From contig CM037830.1 in the NCBI GenBank assembly GCA_021234535.1, forward strand, positions 15,679,116-15,743,115: 64,000 nt of DNA. Reading direction: 5' to 3'. How positions within the stretch are numbered: position 1 is the first letter of the stretch; every line of letters starts with the position of its first letter. This stretch comes from Stichopus chloronotus. Taxonomy: Eukaryota; Echinodermata; Holothuroidea; Aspidochirotida; Stichopodidae. Of the stretch, positions 24,875 to 37,530 are shown piece by piece. The notes below the pieces were generated by a model. It was given only the letters and a program-made list of their open reading frames with translations, ran no database searches and had not been told where the DNA came from. A program made the translations under genes and the position numbers.

Positions 24875-25101
24875 GATTTAAGAATTGGTTGGATAAGCTT
24901 ACAATGTCTACAGATATATGTTACGGTCACTGTACAGTTTGCAAAATCGCAGTGACAGATGCAAAGTACTGCTTTAACTGTACAGCAGCGATAAACGAAT
25001 TTGCTGACAGGATTTACTGGACTAAGGGGAAACAGGAGGCTTGCATTTCAGCGGTTTTAGGAGGAATGCATCTAGCCCTGTCGGCTATTGCTACTACTTG
25101 A
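24875..25101 (+). pseudogene. Possible zinc-finger/transposase remnant on the plus strand
   Basis: An open frame after a good plus-strand acceptor-like tract (tctaattttatttcag) reads FKNWLDKL, YGHCTVCKIAVTD, YCFNCTAA and GGMHLALSAIATT. The W-L-x-K, C-x-x-C and G-x-x-H-x-A-L order resembles the N-terminal BED/TTF-type zinc finger seen in hAT-type transposases and related proteins, but the usual histidine pair is incomplete. It lies antisense in the host intron and no transposase domain follows. I am unsure. Confidence 0.2.
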
Positions 25102-26948
25102 CCCCAACACTGGCTGGATACAAGACCAACACACAGCTAATAAATTGCATGCTGAGTTGGTAACAGCTTTATGCTTGTAAAACTGATGCGGGCAAACAAT
25201 CTTTCCAGATTAACCAAACTTTCCCTTGCTCCGGGGGGAGCGGAAATTGAAATTAATATTCCACTGGTTACATTGCTGGAGAGAGTCTTTACCATTCTAT
25301 GTAGGAACCCTCAATGTGTTTCCATGTTGCAGTACATGTCTTGCACATATGTTGTGAGTTATAATTCACTGAGCGATTCTTGTCATGCAAATATCACATC
25401 GCAACCATGAAATATATTGTACTCATGAAATTGTGTCACTGAAGTGTCACTGCTTTTTTTTCTCCTTAAAAAGACAAAATAACCAAAAGTTCAATTGCAG
25501 AGATTCAATCACCATTAATTAGTGATCAAGCAGTTTCAATTATAAGTTATAACATGAGTATTTCTTGAACAAATTACCTGAACAATCTAGAGGGTGAAAT
25601 TACTCTTAAAAAAAAATTACATCTAAAGTAAAATTTTAAAACAACTGTCAACTAGTCAAGGAATTCCCCTGACAGATTCCTACGAAAATTCTGAAGCCTT
25701 GCATGTAACTGTATCTAGAGTCCTCTGACCAGTTGCTCTTATTTCTTGTCTGCAGTTCAAAAACCCCATCAGAGGTCCAAACATCAGGGATGTAAAAGTG
25801 GCATGGCATCTACATACATGAACAATGCATTTCTTACTGTTAGAATTCTTACAGAATTCATTAACACGCTGAGGAGAAGGGATAGTACAACTTTCTGCAT
25901 CGTTCCACTCAAAATGAAGAAATTCACTTACATTAAGCGACTGACTTGTCTCCATCCAAAATTTACTTCCCACATTTTCTATCGAAAGTTTACTCCCACC
26001 CCCCTTTTTAAGTGAGAGATAGCCAAAGAATTCTGACAATCAATAGTCCCATTCAATTTCCCGACTTACATTCTTTTTTGAGACAATTTCTCATGAGGTT
26101 ATACCCACGGAGAACTCATATAGCAAGCAAGAATAATGTATGGTATGTACAGCTTGCAGTCTTTTGTTTTTTTTCTTTCTATTTCCTCAGCTGTATGTCT
26201 TTGACTGTTCCTCCACAGGCTGATGCAATTAGTTTGTCTGCATCGGACATTTTGATGACGCAGTCGACCAAAAGACTCTGATAGTTACGTTGTGTACACA
26301 GAGACTTTCAGAGAATGAACGTTTTGAAGTACAAAAAATAATTGGAAAAGTAAACAAATACATCACTGTCATTGAATGACATCACTGTATGAAGTCATTA
26401 CCCGTTGATGTACATTCACTCTGGCGGAGATGGTATAAACAGCATCAAATTGTCAAAACTACACTGCAAAATGGAGCAATTTGATGTATGCTATTAAACA
26501 GCGGGTGCACGTCAAATTCATACGCCATATAGTACTCAAATTATGAATGAAAAATCTGCCTGAATGATCCTAAAGTCAAGGGAGGTGAAGATAGATGAGG
26601 GAGGATGATCCCAACCATTTTATTGTTTTTTTTACATAGACTGATGACGAACTAAATCTACTTTGAATGTATGTAATTACTGCGGGATGCTATAGAAGAT
26701 GAACAATCATGTTACAGTACTTCTTGCTCAGATTTCATACAAGCAGGATATCATATATGCACAACATTTGAACCTAAGACATAACATCACATACAGTAAA
26801 CAAGAGTCAGCCAGACGGCTTGGTCACATGCTGTGTGATCTTTGCATCGTTTACATTTGGAGAGGGTTCGCTCAGGTTTTTCATTTCTTTGAAACAGGAC
26901 TCGACAAGCGAAGCTCTTTAATTTGTCTCATATTCAGGTATCACTCTT

Positions 26949-27108
26949 TGTATTGCCATCTTCCCTGCTGGCATCCAGCTGAGATCACCGCACCGCCACC
27001 TCAGGCTATCGGTTACGAATCTCGTTCTGGGAAGAGAACGGCCGTCGTCAAACGGACGACCCGAGTCGTAACACTTTTGGTTCAGAGTTCACGTGAGTCA
27101 CTAGAACA
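26949..27108 (-). pseudogene. Possible dead TSP1 exon
   Basis: A GC- and CpG-rich block of about 160 nt in an AT-rich intron. On the minus strand it has the same acceptor context as the real exons (gttccag|TGTTCT), opens CSSDSREL and ends GCQQGRWQYKE, like the C-x-x-x-x-W end of a TSP1 repeat, but has several stops and only two or three cysteines and no convincing donor (best AAAGA|gtgata). The long plus-strand frame over the same block has no recognisable domain. Confidence 0.25.
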
Positions 27109-28212
27109 CTGGAACTCCCACACATATCGAGGAAAACCCTCAGCAAAAACATGCTCAAACTGAAAATACAATCCAAGGGAAAACCTTTACATGGATGTTA
27201 CATAACAGGATCAGAATCTATCTGGTTTTTGATTGTATGTGGTCTGGTTATGTCATCCCAATCTCAAAATGGCAGCTTCCTGATTATGTTCCTATGAACA
27301 TTCAAATTGCAATATTTTAGAAACTAAACAACATATTTAAAGGAAACGTTCTGATGGTGTTTGTTAGTCTCTCATTTAACATTGTCAAAAAACAAGACTT
27401 TTCCTTCTCCTTTAAATGCACTTATATTAAAGGAAATAACACAGTGCACTTCACATGTGGGGGAATATCTTGCACCAGTTTTATATTTCTTGGAATTAAA
27501 ATCGCTGCTCTTAATGATTCTCTCTGTCTGCAAGTATTAAGGTTAAAGCTCAAACATCGCTTTCAAGAATAAAAATTATCAACTAATTGCATCTAGAACA
27601 TTTCTAGCACAAATTTATATTACATTACAGTGGCACTAAGTCATTAAAACATATTTGTTAGCATGTTAGCAGAATGTAAAAAAAAAAATACATATATAAA
27701 TATAAAGTTGTAAGTATTCTGCTTTTCTGGGAAGGGAGAAAGAGTTAGTTATCATACATAAAAGGAAAAAAGAAAAAGGGACTTAATTTGGAATATCTTT
27801 ATGGGGAAACAATGATTTCACAACATTATGCCAACAATGATTTTCCAACAACACAACTAAATTCATAGATTGATATGAAAACAGGCAAAATTTAAATCCT
27901 TTTTTCCTTCAAACCCTTGTCCAAGAATTAGGAAATTACACAAAATCACATTGAAACTGAACAAGAAACAGATAAAAGATAAAAATCACAGGATAATGAA
28001 GACTCCATCCATGTTCTGAAAAAAAAGTCTCCCCCAGGAAAATGCACCCCACACAATCTATACCCAGGGGCAAACAGAGACCACGAAACAGGTTGATTAT
28101 GAAAACAAGGGCATGTGGATGCAAAACTTTAGTCACACACATGTGAAACGATAGAATGAAAGCTTTTCAAACTAACAGCAATAACAGCAAGACAATAATC
28201 CATTCATGGATA

Positions 28213-28300
28213 TATGATAATAACTGCGAAAAATAGGTTAAATGGTACATAAAGACAGATAGATAATAACCTGCAAAATGTAGGTTAAATGGTATATGAA
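28213..28300. repeat. Two-copy tandem duplication
   Basis: gataataactgcgaaaaata plus ggttaaatggtacataaa is followed by gataataacctgcaaaatgt plus aggttaaatggtatatgaa. About 48 bp period. Confidence 0.85.
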
Positions 28301-28579
28301 TTCAGTGATAATACCCTTGAGCATGAGCGAAACTAAACTGCTTATTATGAATCCTGCTCTGCAACTTGAATGCAAGTCCATTCTACCTTTTTTTTTTTTG
28401 AAGTCCACAGCATGAGACGGTATAACAAGGTTATGAATGAACCAATTTCATAAGTTCTCAATGTTTACAGTCTGTAAAATCTTAACTTGTGTCAGACTAT
28501 ACGGTGTAGGGTTTCTACTATAGACAGTACACTCAAGTCATTAGGGTAATGGCTAAAAAGGTGGAGTATAAACATCAGA

Positions 28580-29000
28580 CTATGCTGATTGGTCAGAAGG
28601 TAAATCCAAGACAGTCCAATGACAGTGCTCCACTGCAGGATCGACCAATTGTAAATTGAGGAGGCTCAGAGCAGCTTTCCAGAGAAAAGAAAAGGGGGAG
28701 TGGTATCTCTCTGTCGAGGACCAATGGTTAATTGGTTAGTAATGTGATAATGCAGTCATTTGCATAGTTCAAAGGTCACCAAAAACTTATTTTAAAAAAA
28801 CCAATCGAGTGTGAGACTCCCTCGGCGGGGAGTCTCACACTCGAAGGCACGTTCCCCGTACATCCAACATTGTTTAACGATGATATCTAGATGAGGCAGC
28901 TAGGGCAGAGTGGAGGAGAAAACCAGGTTGATGGGATAGAACCAGCTGTCACAAGAGATCATAAATCAGCCGGTGCTCCAGGACGTCACAAAGCATTTCA
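28580..29000. promoter_or_regulatory. CCAAT-rich, octamer-bearing GC patch
   Basis: Six CCAAT/ATTGG boxes (28588, 28616, 28645, 28721, 28731, 28801), a perfect octamer ATTTGCAT (28758-28765), a CpG-containing hairpin (28805-28844), and a CRE-like gACGTCAc (28983-28988) within 420 bp. Clusters like this mark NF-Y/POU-bound promoters or enhancers in animals. A short plus-strand frame starting at 28891 follows but has no recognisable domain. No transcript can be inferred. Confidence 0.3.
28805..28844. other. Perfect 17-bp inverted repeat with 6-nt loop
   Basis: Arms tcgagtgtgagactccc (28805-28821) and its exact complement (28828-28844) with loop tcggcg. Four CpGs lie in it. The stem is too short for a microRNA precursor of the usual size. 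It may be a structured DNA or RNA element, or a small fold-back insertion. Confidence 0.9.
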
Positions 29001-32000
29001 CCTCGAGGGCTCCGATGACGATCGTCGTCGCTGCCTTTCGGGGTTTATCAACACTTGTTGTCAGAATTTGATTGAGTGAGAATTGTAGAAGAGAGCAGGA
29101 AGTTGATTGTTCTTGTCAGTGTAGGGACTTACTCTACTCTGAAGGTATTAAGAAAATACTGACTAAAGTTTGCTAATTTTTTTAATTGTTTTTTGGTATA
29201 ACCAAAAACATTCCAGACTATTGATGGTGTTAGATGTAAATGAGTGTTTTAAGGACAAACAGCTGAAAAGTGACAATGAAGTCTGGTAATGTCAGGAGAG
29301 GGAGGGATTGGTGGGCAGGAGGGAGGGAGAAGGAGGGGTATGTACGTAAAATTTTCATAATGTTAAATCCTGACCACGCTCTATTTTTAACAAAAAGACT
29401 GATAACAAAAATCAAATCAATGCAATTTGAAGCGCATTTACCTGTTTCAATTACTCTCTGCTACAGTTACTGTGTATTTATCACAAAAACTATGCATCCA
29501 TCACAACTATGTGTATTTAAAAGGGGTACTGAAATAAATTTTCGACAAAGAATTTTAAAAAAAAAGTGAAAACAATGAAGGTTTTCAACTGATGAAGAAT
29601 CAAATCCAAGAATATTTGGGAACATGATGATATTTGATGTAAAAAATATGATAAATGTTTAAGTTTTTTTATAATTAGGATATTTTTGTAATGGAGATAC
29701 TGTATCAGCAGAACATGACTTTCAGATGTATTCAAGTACATTGTGAATGTTTAAGATCCAATTATTTAATAACATGCTGCTTTAAAGTAAGAATTCCAAT
29801 AACAGAGTTTAAAACTGAAGCTCTGTCATCTCAGGGATTTAAAATTAAAGGAATATTCTGGTGATACTCTGAGGGTATCTTTGAAAATAAGCATATTTTT
29901 TTCACTGCAGGCAAGTCAAACAACACGCAGGTATCTTCTTCCTAACCCTGAATACTGATGTTTGAAGAAATGATGCTCTGCTCGAGAAAAATTTCCAGTT
30001 GCCTCAAGGTTACAACATGTTATTCTTTGAAACTGGAAGAGACAAAAACCAAAAAGGGAACGAACTATATCACTCTTTTTTGCCAACATCCAAGGAAGCA
30101 ATCTATCTGTAGGAAGCAATCTATCTGTATTACAAATGCTGTAATAAGATTTCGAGGCAGCATGCAATTTGAAACAAGTCACTATGTCACTTTAAACTGT
30201 TTTGGATATCCTTCACAGAGAAATATGTTAAAGTAGGATGTGCTGTTTGAATTACTAAAAATAGCCTTTACGGTTGATCTTCCATCATTTTCTGTCATTT
30301 GATACCAATGTGGCTAATAACATGCTATGCCAGGTCTCTTTCATTAAAAATTTGATTAATTAGAGTGTTAATTATGGTAGAAAGAAGAGCTTAGTTTTTG
30401 GATGAAAAGTTAGCAGAACTGGACCCTGTGGTAAACGTGCGGCACTCCCATGTGAACACTGCTACAACAAAACTCCTATGCAAACGCATTTTCTTTAGAA
30501 ATTAGGCTATACGTGAACAAAGATACCAATGTACATGAGTTTTATAACTTTCTGCAACTATAGGAAGTATAACCAGTCCTTTGGTGTACTTTGAAAAATG
30601 AAGGAATAACAGCACATCCTGCTTTAACATCAAATGATCCATCACACAGGGAACAAAACTCCTAAAGCAAAAAAAATTCTGCTTTATACTTGGTTTTACG
30701 GATTTACACCAACTTTGGAAAGAAAAAAAAATTTGCTCAAAACTTGACCCCTTTTTGTTGACACTTTCACTTAACAGGGGTTATGTGCACTGTTGTTCAT
30801 CTTCACATGCACAGTATCTTATCATACGGAGTAGGTTATCACAAACTGCTCCTTATGTGGCGTGACACTTTAACAGTCAAATTTGAAGCTGCTTTAGGTA
30901 TTTCTAAGTGTACATGGCTCTTGAATGTTATCTGCCCATAGCACATTCTTTCATATTGGTTTTCAGTTCAATGCTGTCACTTTCACTTTTCATTTCATAA
31001 TTCGAAAAACTACGTCAGAGCTTTAGGGATTGGAGACAAATATTAGAAATAAAACTGTGCAAATAGTGATCTGACACCAATTTCAAGATCAGGTTAAATG
31101 TTTTTTCTAAGATAATTGGGTGGGTTGCAGAAGGTGGGAGGGGGGAGGGGAGAGTAAGAGAAAGACAGATACAGTGTGAGATATGGGACTTGCATAGTGT
31201 GATTTTATCATCAGCTTATTTTAATGTCCTTCTAACCTATATTTTGGATGAAATGAGGTCAGGTGGTGCTTTGAGGGTGCTGGTGTATGTTGCAAATGAA
31301 CAGCTTGACCCCACTACTTGGAAAAGAATCAAGGGTGTGACAAGTTGAGATTTTATTGTGGGTTCATGTGCTCTCCTGGCCTGGTGCAAACAATATCAAC
31401 AGCTGGAACAGGTCAGGTCACATATTGAAAAGAAAACCACCTACACTCTATAGCCTAATGAACAAAGAATTTACAGAGATTAGAGCTAGCCTAACATCCT
31501 GCAATAACTAGGAAATTACAATTTGAAAATATGAATGATGGTACAGAGCAATCAATGAAACTACTCAAAAGTCTGTTTATCAGTAACACTCTGATGAAGT
31601 TTGTGAGACGCCGCACAAACCAATACGTTTACACTAAATTATCGAAGGGAAAATTGACTTTCAGGAATATATTTGTAACTCAAACCTTGAAGAGAAGTTA
31701 TTTTAGGCTGCTAACAGCCCTTTCACTACTGGTGTACTACTACTTGCAACAACTTGGTCATTTAACAGGGCAAAACTCCTCTATCACACTTCAACAAAGA
31801 GATCTTTAACACATACAACATACAACAGGGGTGGAAAACAGAAGCATATAAAATGACCAAGTACCATGGTGCATATGTTGGGACGTATGTTTATATGCAA
31901 GTGTCACAAGAGTGATTGCAATCAGGTGACACATACCCATAAAACAATGTGATTAATTACATGGTTGTGAGAGCCTGGTCGTGAGAGCCAATGCACAATT

Positions 32001-35000
32001 AGATGAGAGTGGCAGTGTGATCATGCGATTGGATTGTTTGCGCAGCATTTGCGTGAACATTCACCAGTGTAAATAGCTCCCCAAACTTGTATCCTTATCA
32101 GAAAGTAGGTCAATGCCAAACAGAGAAGATACTCCCAAAGAAGACCAGCAAAAACATCAGCGAGTGAAGAGGAAGAGAAATTTACCTAAACAAAGAGGCC
32201 CATTATGAACCTGACAAGACTATCCTCCTATAGATACCATCAGGAAGATTCGCATATTTTTTCACAAAGTAGTACAGTGGGAGCACGTCGAAGTGAGATC
32301 AGTTGGAAGTTGTTGAGTAAACAGTCCAATGGTCACATTACAGGCACACACAACCAAATGCATGAACCATATCATTTAAGGTCCAAAGCACACATGCAAG
32401 AGTTGCACTACCTAATGCAGAACAAATGCGTTTAGGGGTTGGCGACACCTCGTACATTGCATTGTGCGATAGTAGCAATACCAGGCAATATTGTACCATG
32501 TTTGTACCACCCTCAATGTAGCCTACGAACCTAGAGCGACTGGATCGGTCACAATCTGTCGCTTCCGAATTTTGAACATGTTAGAAATTCAGAGGAGATC
32601 AGGTGCAACTGCTTGTGGAACAAAGAGAGCAACTCCTCCCAAAACACCTTGCAAATGCTTGTGCAACAGCGAAACAAATCCAATTGTGAAACAGGCTTAC
32701 TGAAAGTGTGGAAGAAGCCTGTAGGTGAACATATTACAACTTCGCTTCGGGTGACCGACAACTCAACAACTTCACAGTCGATCAAATTTGACATCTCTTG
32801 TTAACAGGGTCTCTCTTCAGATGGGGAAAACCTTTGATTACTCATGAATGAAAATGGCATCTTATTGTGACCCAGCTGGATTGAGAAAACTTATACCCCC
32901 CACCCCCATTACCATCCCACTTATATGTACTATGATGAGATACTGACTGATTCCTGTGACCTCGATGGAAAAGATAGAAATGAAAAGTTACACTGACATA
33001 CTGTACAGTGCTATGACATAGTAGCAACAGAAGAACAGTTTGACTGGCCAAAGGGTTTCATCTGTAATAAAATCATCTATGACTGTTCACAGGGGATGGG
33101 GCACAGCTCAATGCTTATGCCGATAGATAATTAAATTTGAATATTAATAAAATGAATAATAAAATTGAATTAATTCTTTCTAATTGGAGGAATGTTCTCC
33201 CTCCAAAATAATTGGGATATTAAGAATTTATTCTCAAAGAATACAAATGAAAAATGTAAGACACTGCAAAATATCAATATCTACAAATGTTTAGTAATTC
33301 TTAATTTAAATACAATTACCAATATGACTCACGTGAAAATGCCATTTCAATATAACGCAACCTGTTTGTGGAAGCTCATTTGGAAGACAAGCTTACGAGG
33401 AAACTTTCTTATTACAAATATTCGCTGAAAAGTTGGTTTTCACCAAGCAGTCATGATCATGGATTCTGCCAGATGGGTTAAGGGCCATTTGTCCCCCCTT
33501 TAAAGAAGAAAGTGGGGTAAAATCCCCTCCTTTTCATTTCCATAAATAAAAGTAAATATTCAATCAATTTGGCTTGTTACCTTCTGTGAGAAGAGGACAC
33601 TTTCAGCAATGTTTGAACTTACATAAATAAATGGCCTCAAACCCTTCAAATTGAACCTTACACATGCCTTGAAGTAAAGAGTTGTCCGACCTGACCCCTC
33701 GTTGTAACTTTACTGAGTGCAGCCATAAATTTGGAATCACGGTGTCAGAAGGAATAATCCCCCCCCCCCTCCCTCCCTCTTTTTGAGTTTCTGGCAGAAT
33801 CTCTGACAATGGAAAGAGGGAATAGTTAACAATTTCTCAGATTTGTGGTACTACCATTTAGATATCGCTGCGACCATACATCGTGTAGCACCTTCCGTAG
33901 ATTAAGTTTTTCAAAATGCTAATACATATGGTGTACACCAGACTTCACAGTTCTGACAAACAAAATGAAAGTTTTAAATGGTGCCAGGAGAATCTGCAAA
34001 GTCTTCAGAAAATTCAGAAAAGTTGAACACTAATCAGAGAAGCTCTCAATAAATGATGTAAATATTGACATAAGAATATTACATAGAAAGTTGACATTTC
34101 CAGTTAACTGTTTCATGCAAGCGTACCCAAGCAGTTGAAGTTTCCACGGTGAAAACAGAGAGTGAGAATTTGAACCGGTTGATCAAGCCCATAATTCAAT
34201 GACTTAAAAGGGCAGACGAACTCCATACCCATTTTCAGACAGTTACCCATTTTATTCACCGCACAGGTTTGAATCATCCTACCCCGTGTCCACAATGTGT
34301 AACATGAGTAAAAAATTTGAGCTGAGATGAGGGTCTGGACATGATCATGTTTACAATTAATACCACCAGGTCACCACTTGCAGTGGATAAATAAATTCAA
34401 AGTACTAAAAGTAATTTCACATTACAGTATTTAAAGTGGATCAGACCCAGCATTTTGAAACCCATGGCAGACCAGGAATGAGAGGCGATCATACCTCCTG
34501 CTGTGGGTTGAGATGTAAAGCGAACACAAATCTGCATCACCTTTACAATTTTGCATAAATATAACCAACCTGTGTAAAAACTCTGTTTGGTCACAATGGA
34601 CCATAATATTTGAGGGTATGAGTGAGAACTTAACGGCGTCAAATGCAAACAGTCAGAGATGTAAATGCCTGTGTGTTTGACATCTGAACTTAAGTCATAA
34701 ATGGACTCATATGCTTTCATGGTTGAGACCTTTTACCACGTATTGTCCAAACCAACAAGGAAAGAGTTGCGATTCACTAACACGATTGTAAGTCACATGC
34801 AGTGGTAGATCGAAATTGCCAAATTGGTGAGACATTTAGTATATTTATATCACATCCAATTACTCGACACTGTTTCACGGACATCTTTTGCCTCTCTGCT
34901 TAATACAAGCAAATACCTTTCATCAAACAGATGTTCCAAAACATCAGCAAGGACAGAGATCTTAACAGCATGTGGATGCAAGATGCAGGAACTACAAAGT

Positions 35001-37216
35001 TACGGTTCTGATTGAATTAATACTCAAAGCGTAGTCGCGTAGAAACAAACGGTTTGAAAAATTCAATTTAAACACAAAAGATTTTATTACGTAGAAGATA
35101 CAGTATGGAAAACATGTGCAAGGCTTGGAGAGATTGACATTAAGAGAAAAATATTAAAAGTAACAGGAAAAAAAGAATCAAGATTCAAAAGGGAACATAA
35201 AACGAAGAATTCAAAATGCTATCACATAAATCTACACAGGTTGGCATGGACAGATCCAAACACTTTCGAACACTATGACTTCATGGCATGTACGATTTAG
35301 TGATGACTACACCATGCTCGTGAAAAAACCCTTCTGAGTCTCTTACAGAAAGAGTAAGAACTCAGTTTTACTTCTCAGCATACACTGTTGCAAAAAAAGA
35401 TGTGTTCAGAACATAAAATTCCATCACTTTGAATCTTACATTTCAGTTTGCTGATAGAGGTTATCATGATAATCAGATTAGTAGAAAATACAAAAGACAA
35501 GCTAATGAAGGGCAAGGTGTGCAATGAATTAAAACAAAATGACTTCTAAAATTACAAACTTCATCCTTCAGTTTGATATACCTTCAAAGGTAAAAATGCT
35601 TCAGGCAAAATAAAAGATGATAATAAAAATAAAGGAAAAAGATGACACAATACTGAGTTGGTGATTTTAGGCTGATATATGACACCAAGTATTATTTACT
35701 TTTCTATGTACACTAATTTGTACAAAGGAAAGATACAATTATGTTTGAGAGTTCTCATATACTTACAATATGTAATATACAACTACTTAGAAAACCAAGC
35801 TTTTTCCCTCACCATCTTTTATTGGTCACAACTAATGCTCGAAAATTTCCTGCGACATATTTCTCAAGCAAAGATGTGAAAACATGAGCCTGTATCTTAC
35901 ACCAATATAGTTACAGTATGTTACCAACTTGTGATAACCTGTTGTCATGACCTGTGATGGCAACTGTTAAACCTTTACTCTTGAACCACCTTCTAAGTTA
36001 GATGATTGACCTTTCATGAAAGATAAGACTTATGGAAAGCAACTGTTTGCTTCCCACAAGCGTAGCTTACATGTTCATTAGCTAGAGCTGCGAATTAACA
36101 TTATGTGCAGAGCTGCAAAACTTATCTGCGACTTTGCCTTGGGAGCGTTTGATGGCATGACTGGTTGACCAATGTTTGGTTTTCATCATAGGTTAAAAGC
36201 AAACAACCGTGTGTCAGTTTTGACAAACCTACCAGCTTTGTAAGTAGTGTTTTCACAGGTTACCAGGGTACCTGCAGAATATTTTTCCCACCCAGATCCA
36301 ACAATTATACTAGGTTTATTCAACAGGTGAAAAATGATACAACAGTTGTGAGAACACACGGTGTCAATTTTCTGAATTTTGCCTACCATACACAGCAAAT
36401 GATTCAAAATGGAATTTTCTTCTTTTTTTTTTCAGGGAAAATCAGTGGTCCTTTCATGAGTAACCTAAGTGTAGGCAAGTGTATGTGGTACATTAGTAAG
36501 ATCCCTCCAAACAAATCTGATGTACAGTACTATGGAAATAGCCAATGTTAATGACACAGTCGACGTTTTCGTCAGTTACCCGGGCACTCAACGGGTATGA
36601 GACAAAATGAACCAGGTCCAATTTTAAGAAATCTATGAAAATACTATTAATAACAATTAATACTCCAAAGTAATGCTTGAGGAACATCACAACTATTATA
36701 CACACAGGAAAAAGCCACATTACGAAAACCACTTAACTGTTAAAACACACCTCCATGAAGAATGTTAAAACACACCTCAATTACGAATGTCTTTACAATT
36801 AACTTTAAAGGCTAGAATGTAAGTTCCTAAGTTTAATCAAAGTGGAACATGAGACATTCCAAGTGGCATATTTCTTTCCATTTGACACGAATAACTGCAA
36901 CTCTGTGATTTTACAAATTACAAGGCTACCTAACTTTGTATTTCTGTTGCAAACTTGGAAAGAAGCATTAGGTATATTCAAGGGAGATTTTACAAGGGAA
37001 GAGTACTTTGTACATCAGTGTCCATATAAAATTAATCTCTTTGGCTTCACTCGATCCAATATGTAACAACTACTTAACAGTTCATTTTGCGGCAATTTTT
37101 ATGGTACACACAATCATGCATGAGCTATAGAAAATAATAGAAAGTGTCTGTACAATTCTTAAATAGTTTGTTTGTCTTAGAAGCTTTCAAAGTTTACATA
37201 AAAAATCAAAAATTGG

Positions 37217-37530
37217 TCCTTTCTCTACTGCCTACTCCAAAATATTTTTGCCCTCAATTTTTATTACATGTGTCTTCATCATTCCCTGTGCGAGTAAAAA
37301 GACAAGAAAGCTAAACCTATACAACAGAAATTTTCATTCCAGAAATTTGAGTACCGTAGTTATTTAGGATTATTTAAACAAGCCAAATGAATGGAAATTT
37401 TCCCTACTGCCTACTCCAAATTCTGTCTGCGGAATTCATCATCAGTTCTTTACCACAATTAAGAAGAACTAAACTTATAACATGAATTACTATCTCAAAA
37501 ACTTAAGTACTTTGTTTAATTACATGAACA
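37217..37530. repeat. Degenerate tandem duplication, about 180 bp
   Basis: ctactgcctactccaaa occurs at about 37226 and 37407, each followed by attcatcatc- and agctaaacctataaca-type blocks in the same order. Confidence 0.65.

Noticed and set aside
25680..26039. 119-codon minus-strand frame with several cysteines
   Set aside because: Cysteine spacing does not fit TSP1 or any module I know and no splice borders flank it.
26699..27163. Longest open frame of the window (154 codons, plus strand)
   Set aside because: No recognisable domain, antisense to the possible dead TSP1 exon, and its start half is AT-rich low-quality coding sequence. More likely an accident of the GC-rich block.
28891..29079. 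Plus-strand 62-codon frame and GC-rich minus-strand reading resembling a TSP1 end (EVKCFVTSWSTG)
   Set aside because: No CS..C opening, no acceptor, stops upstream; similarity is too short. Kept only as part of the regulatory-looking patch.
30400..30480. cag|TGTTCACATGGGAG on the minus strand as a TSP1 start
   Set aside because: Only the first three codons resemble a TSP1 exon; no further cysteines.
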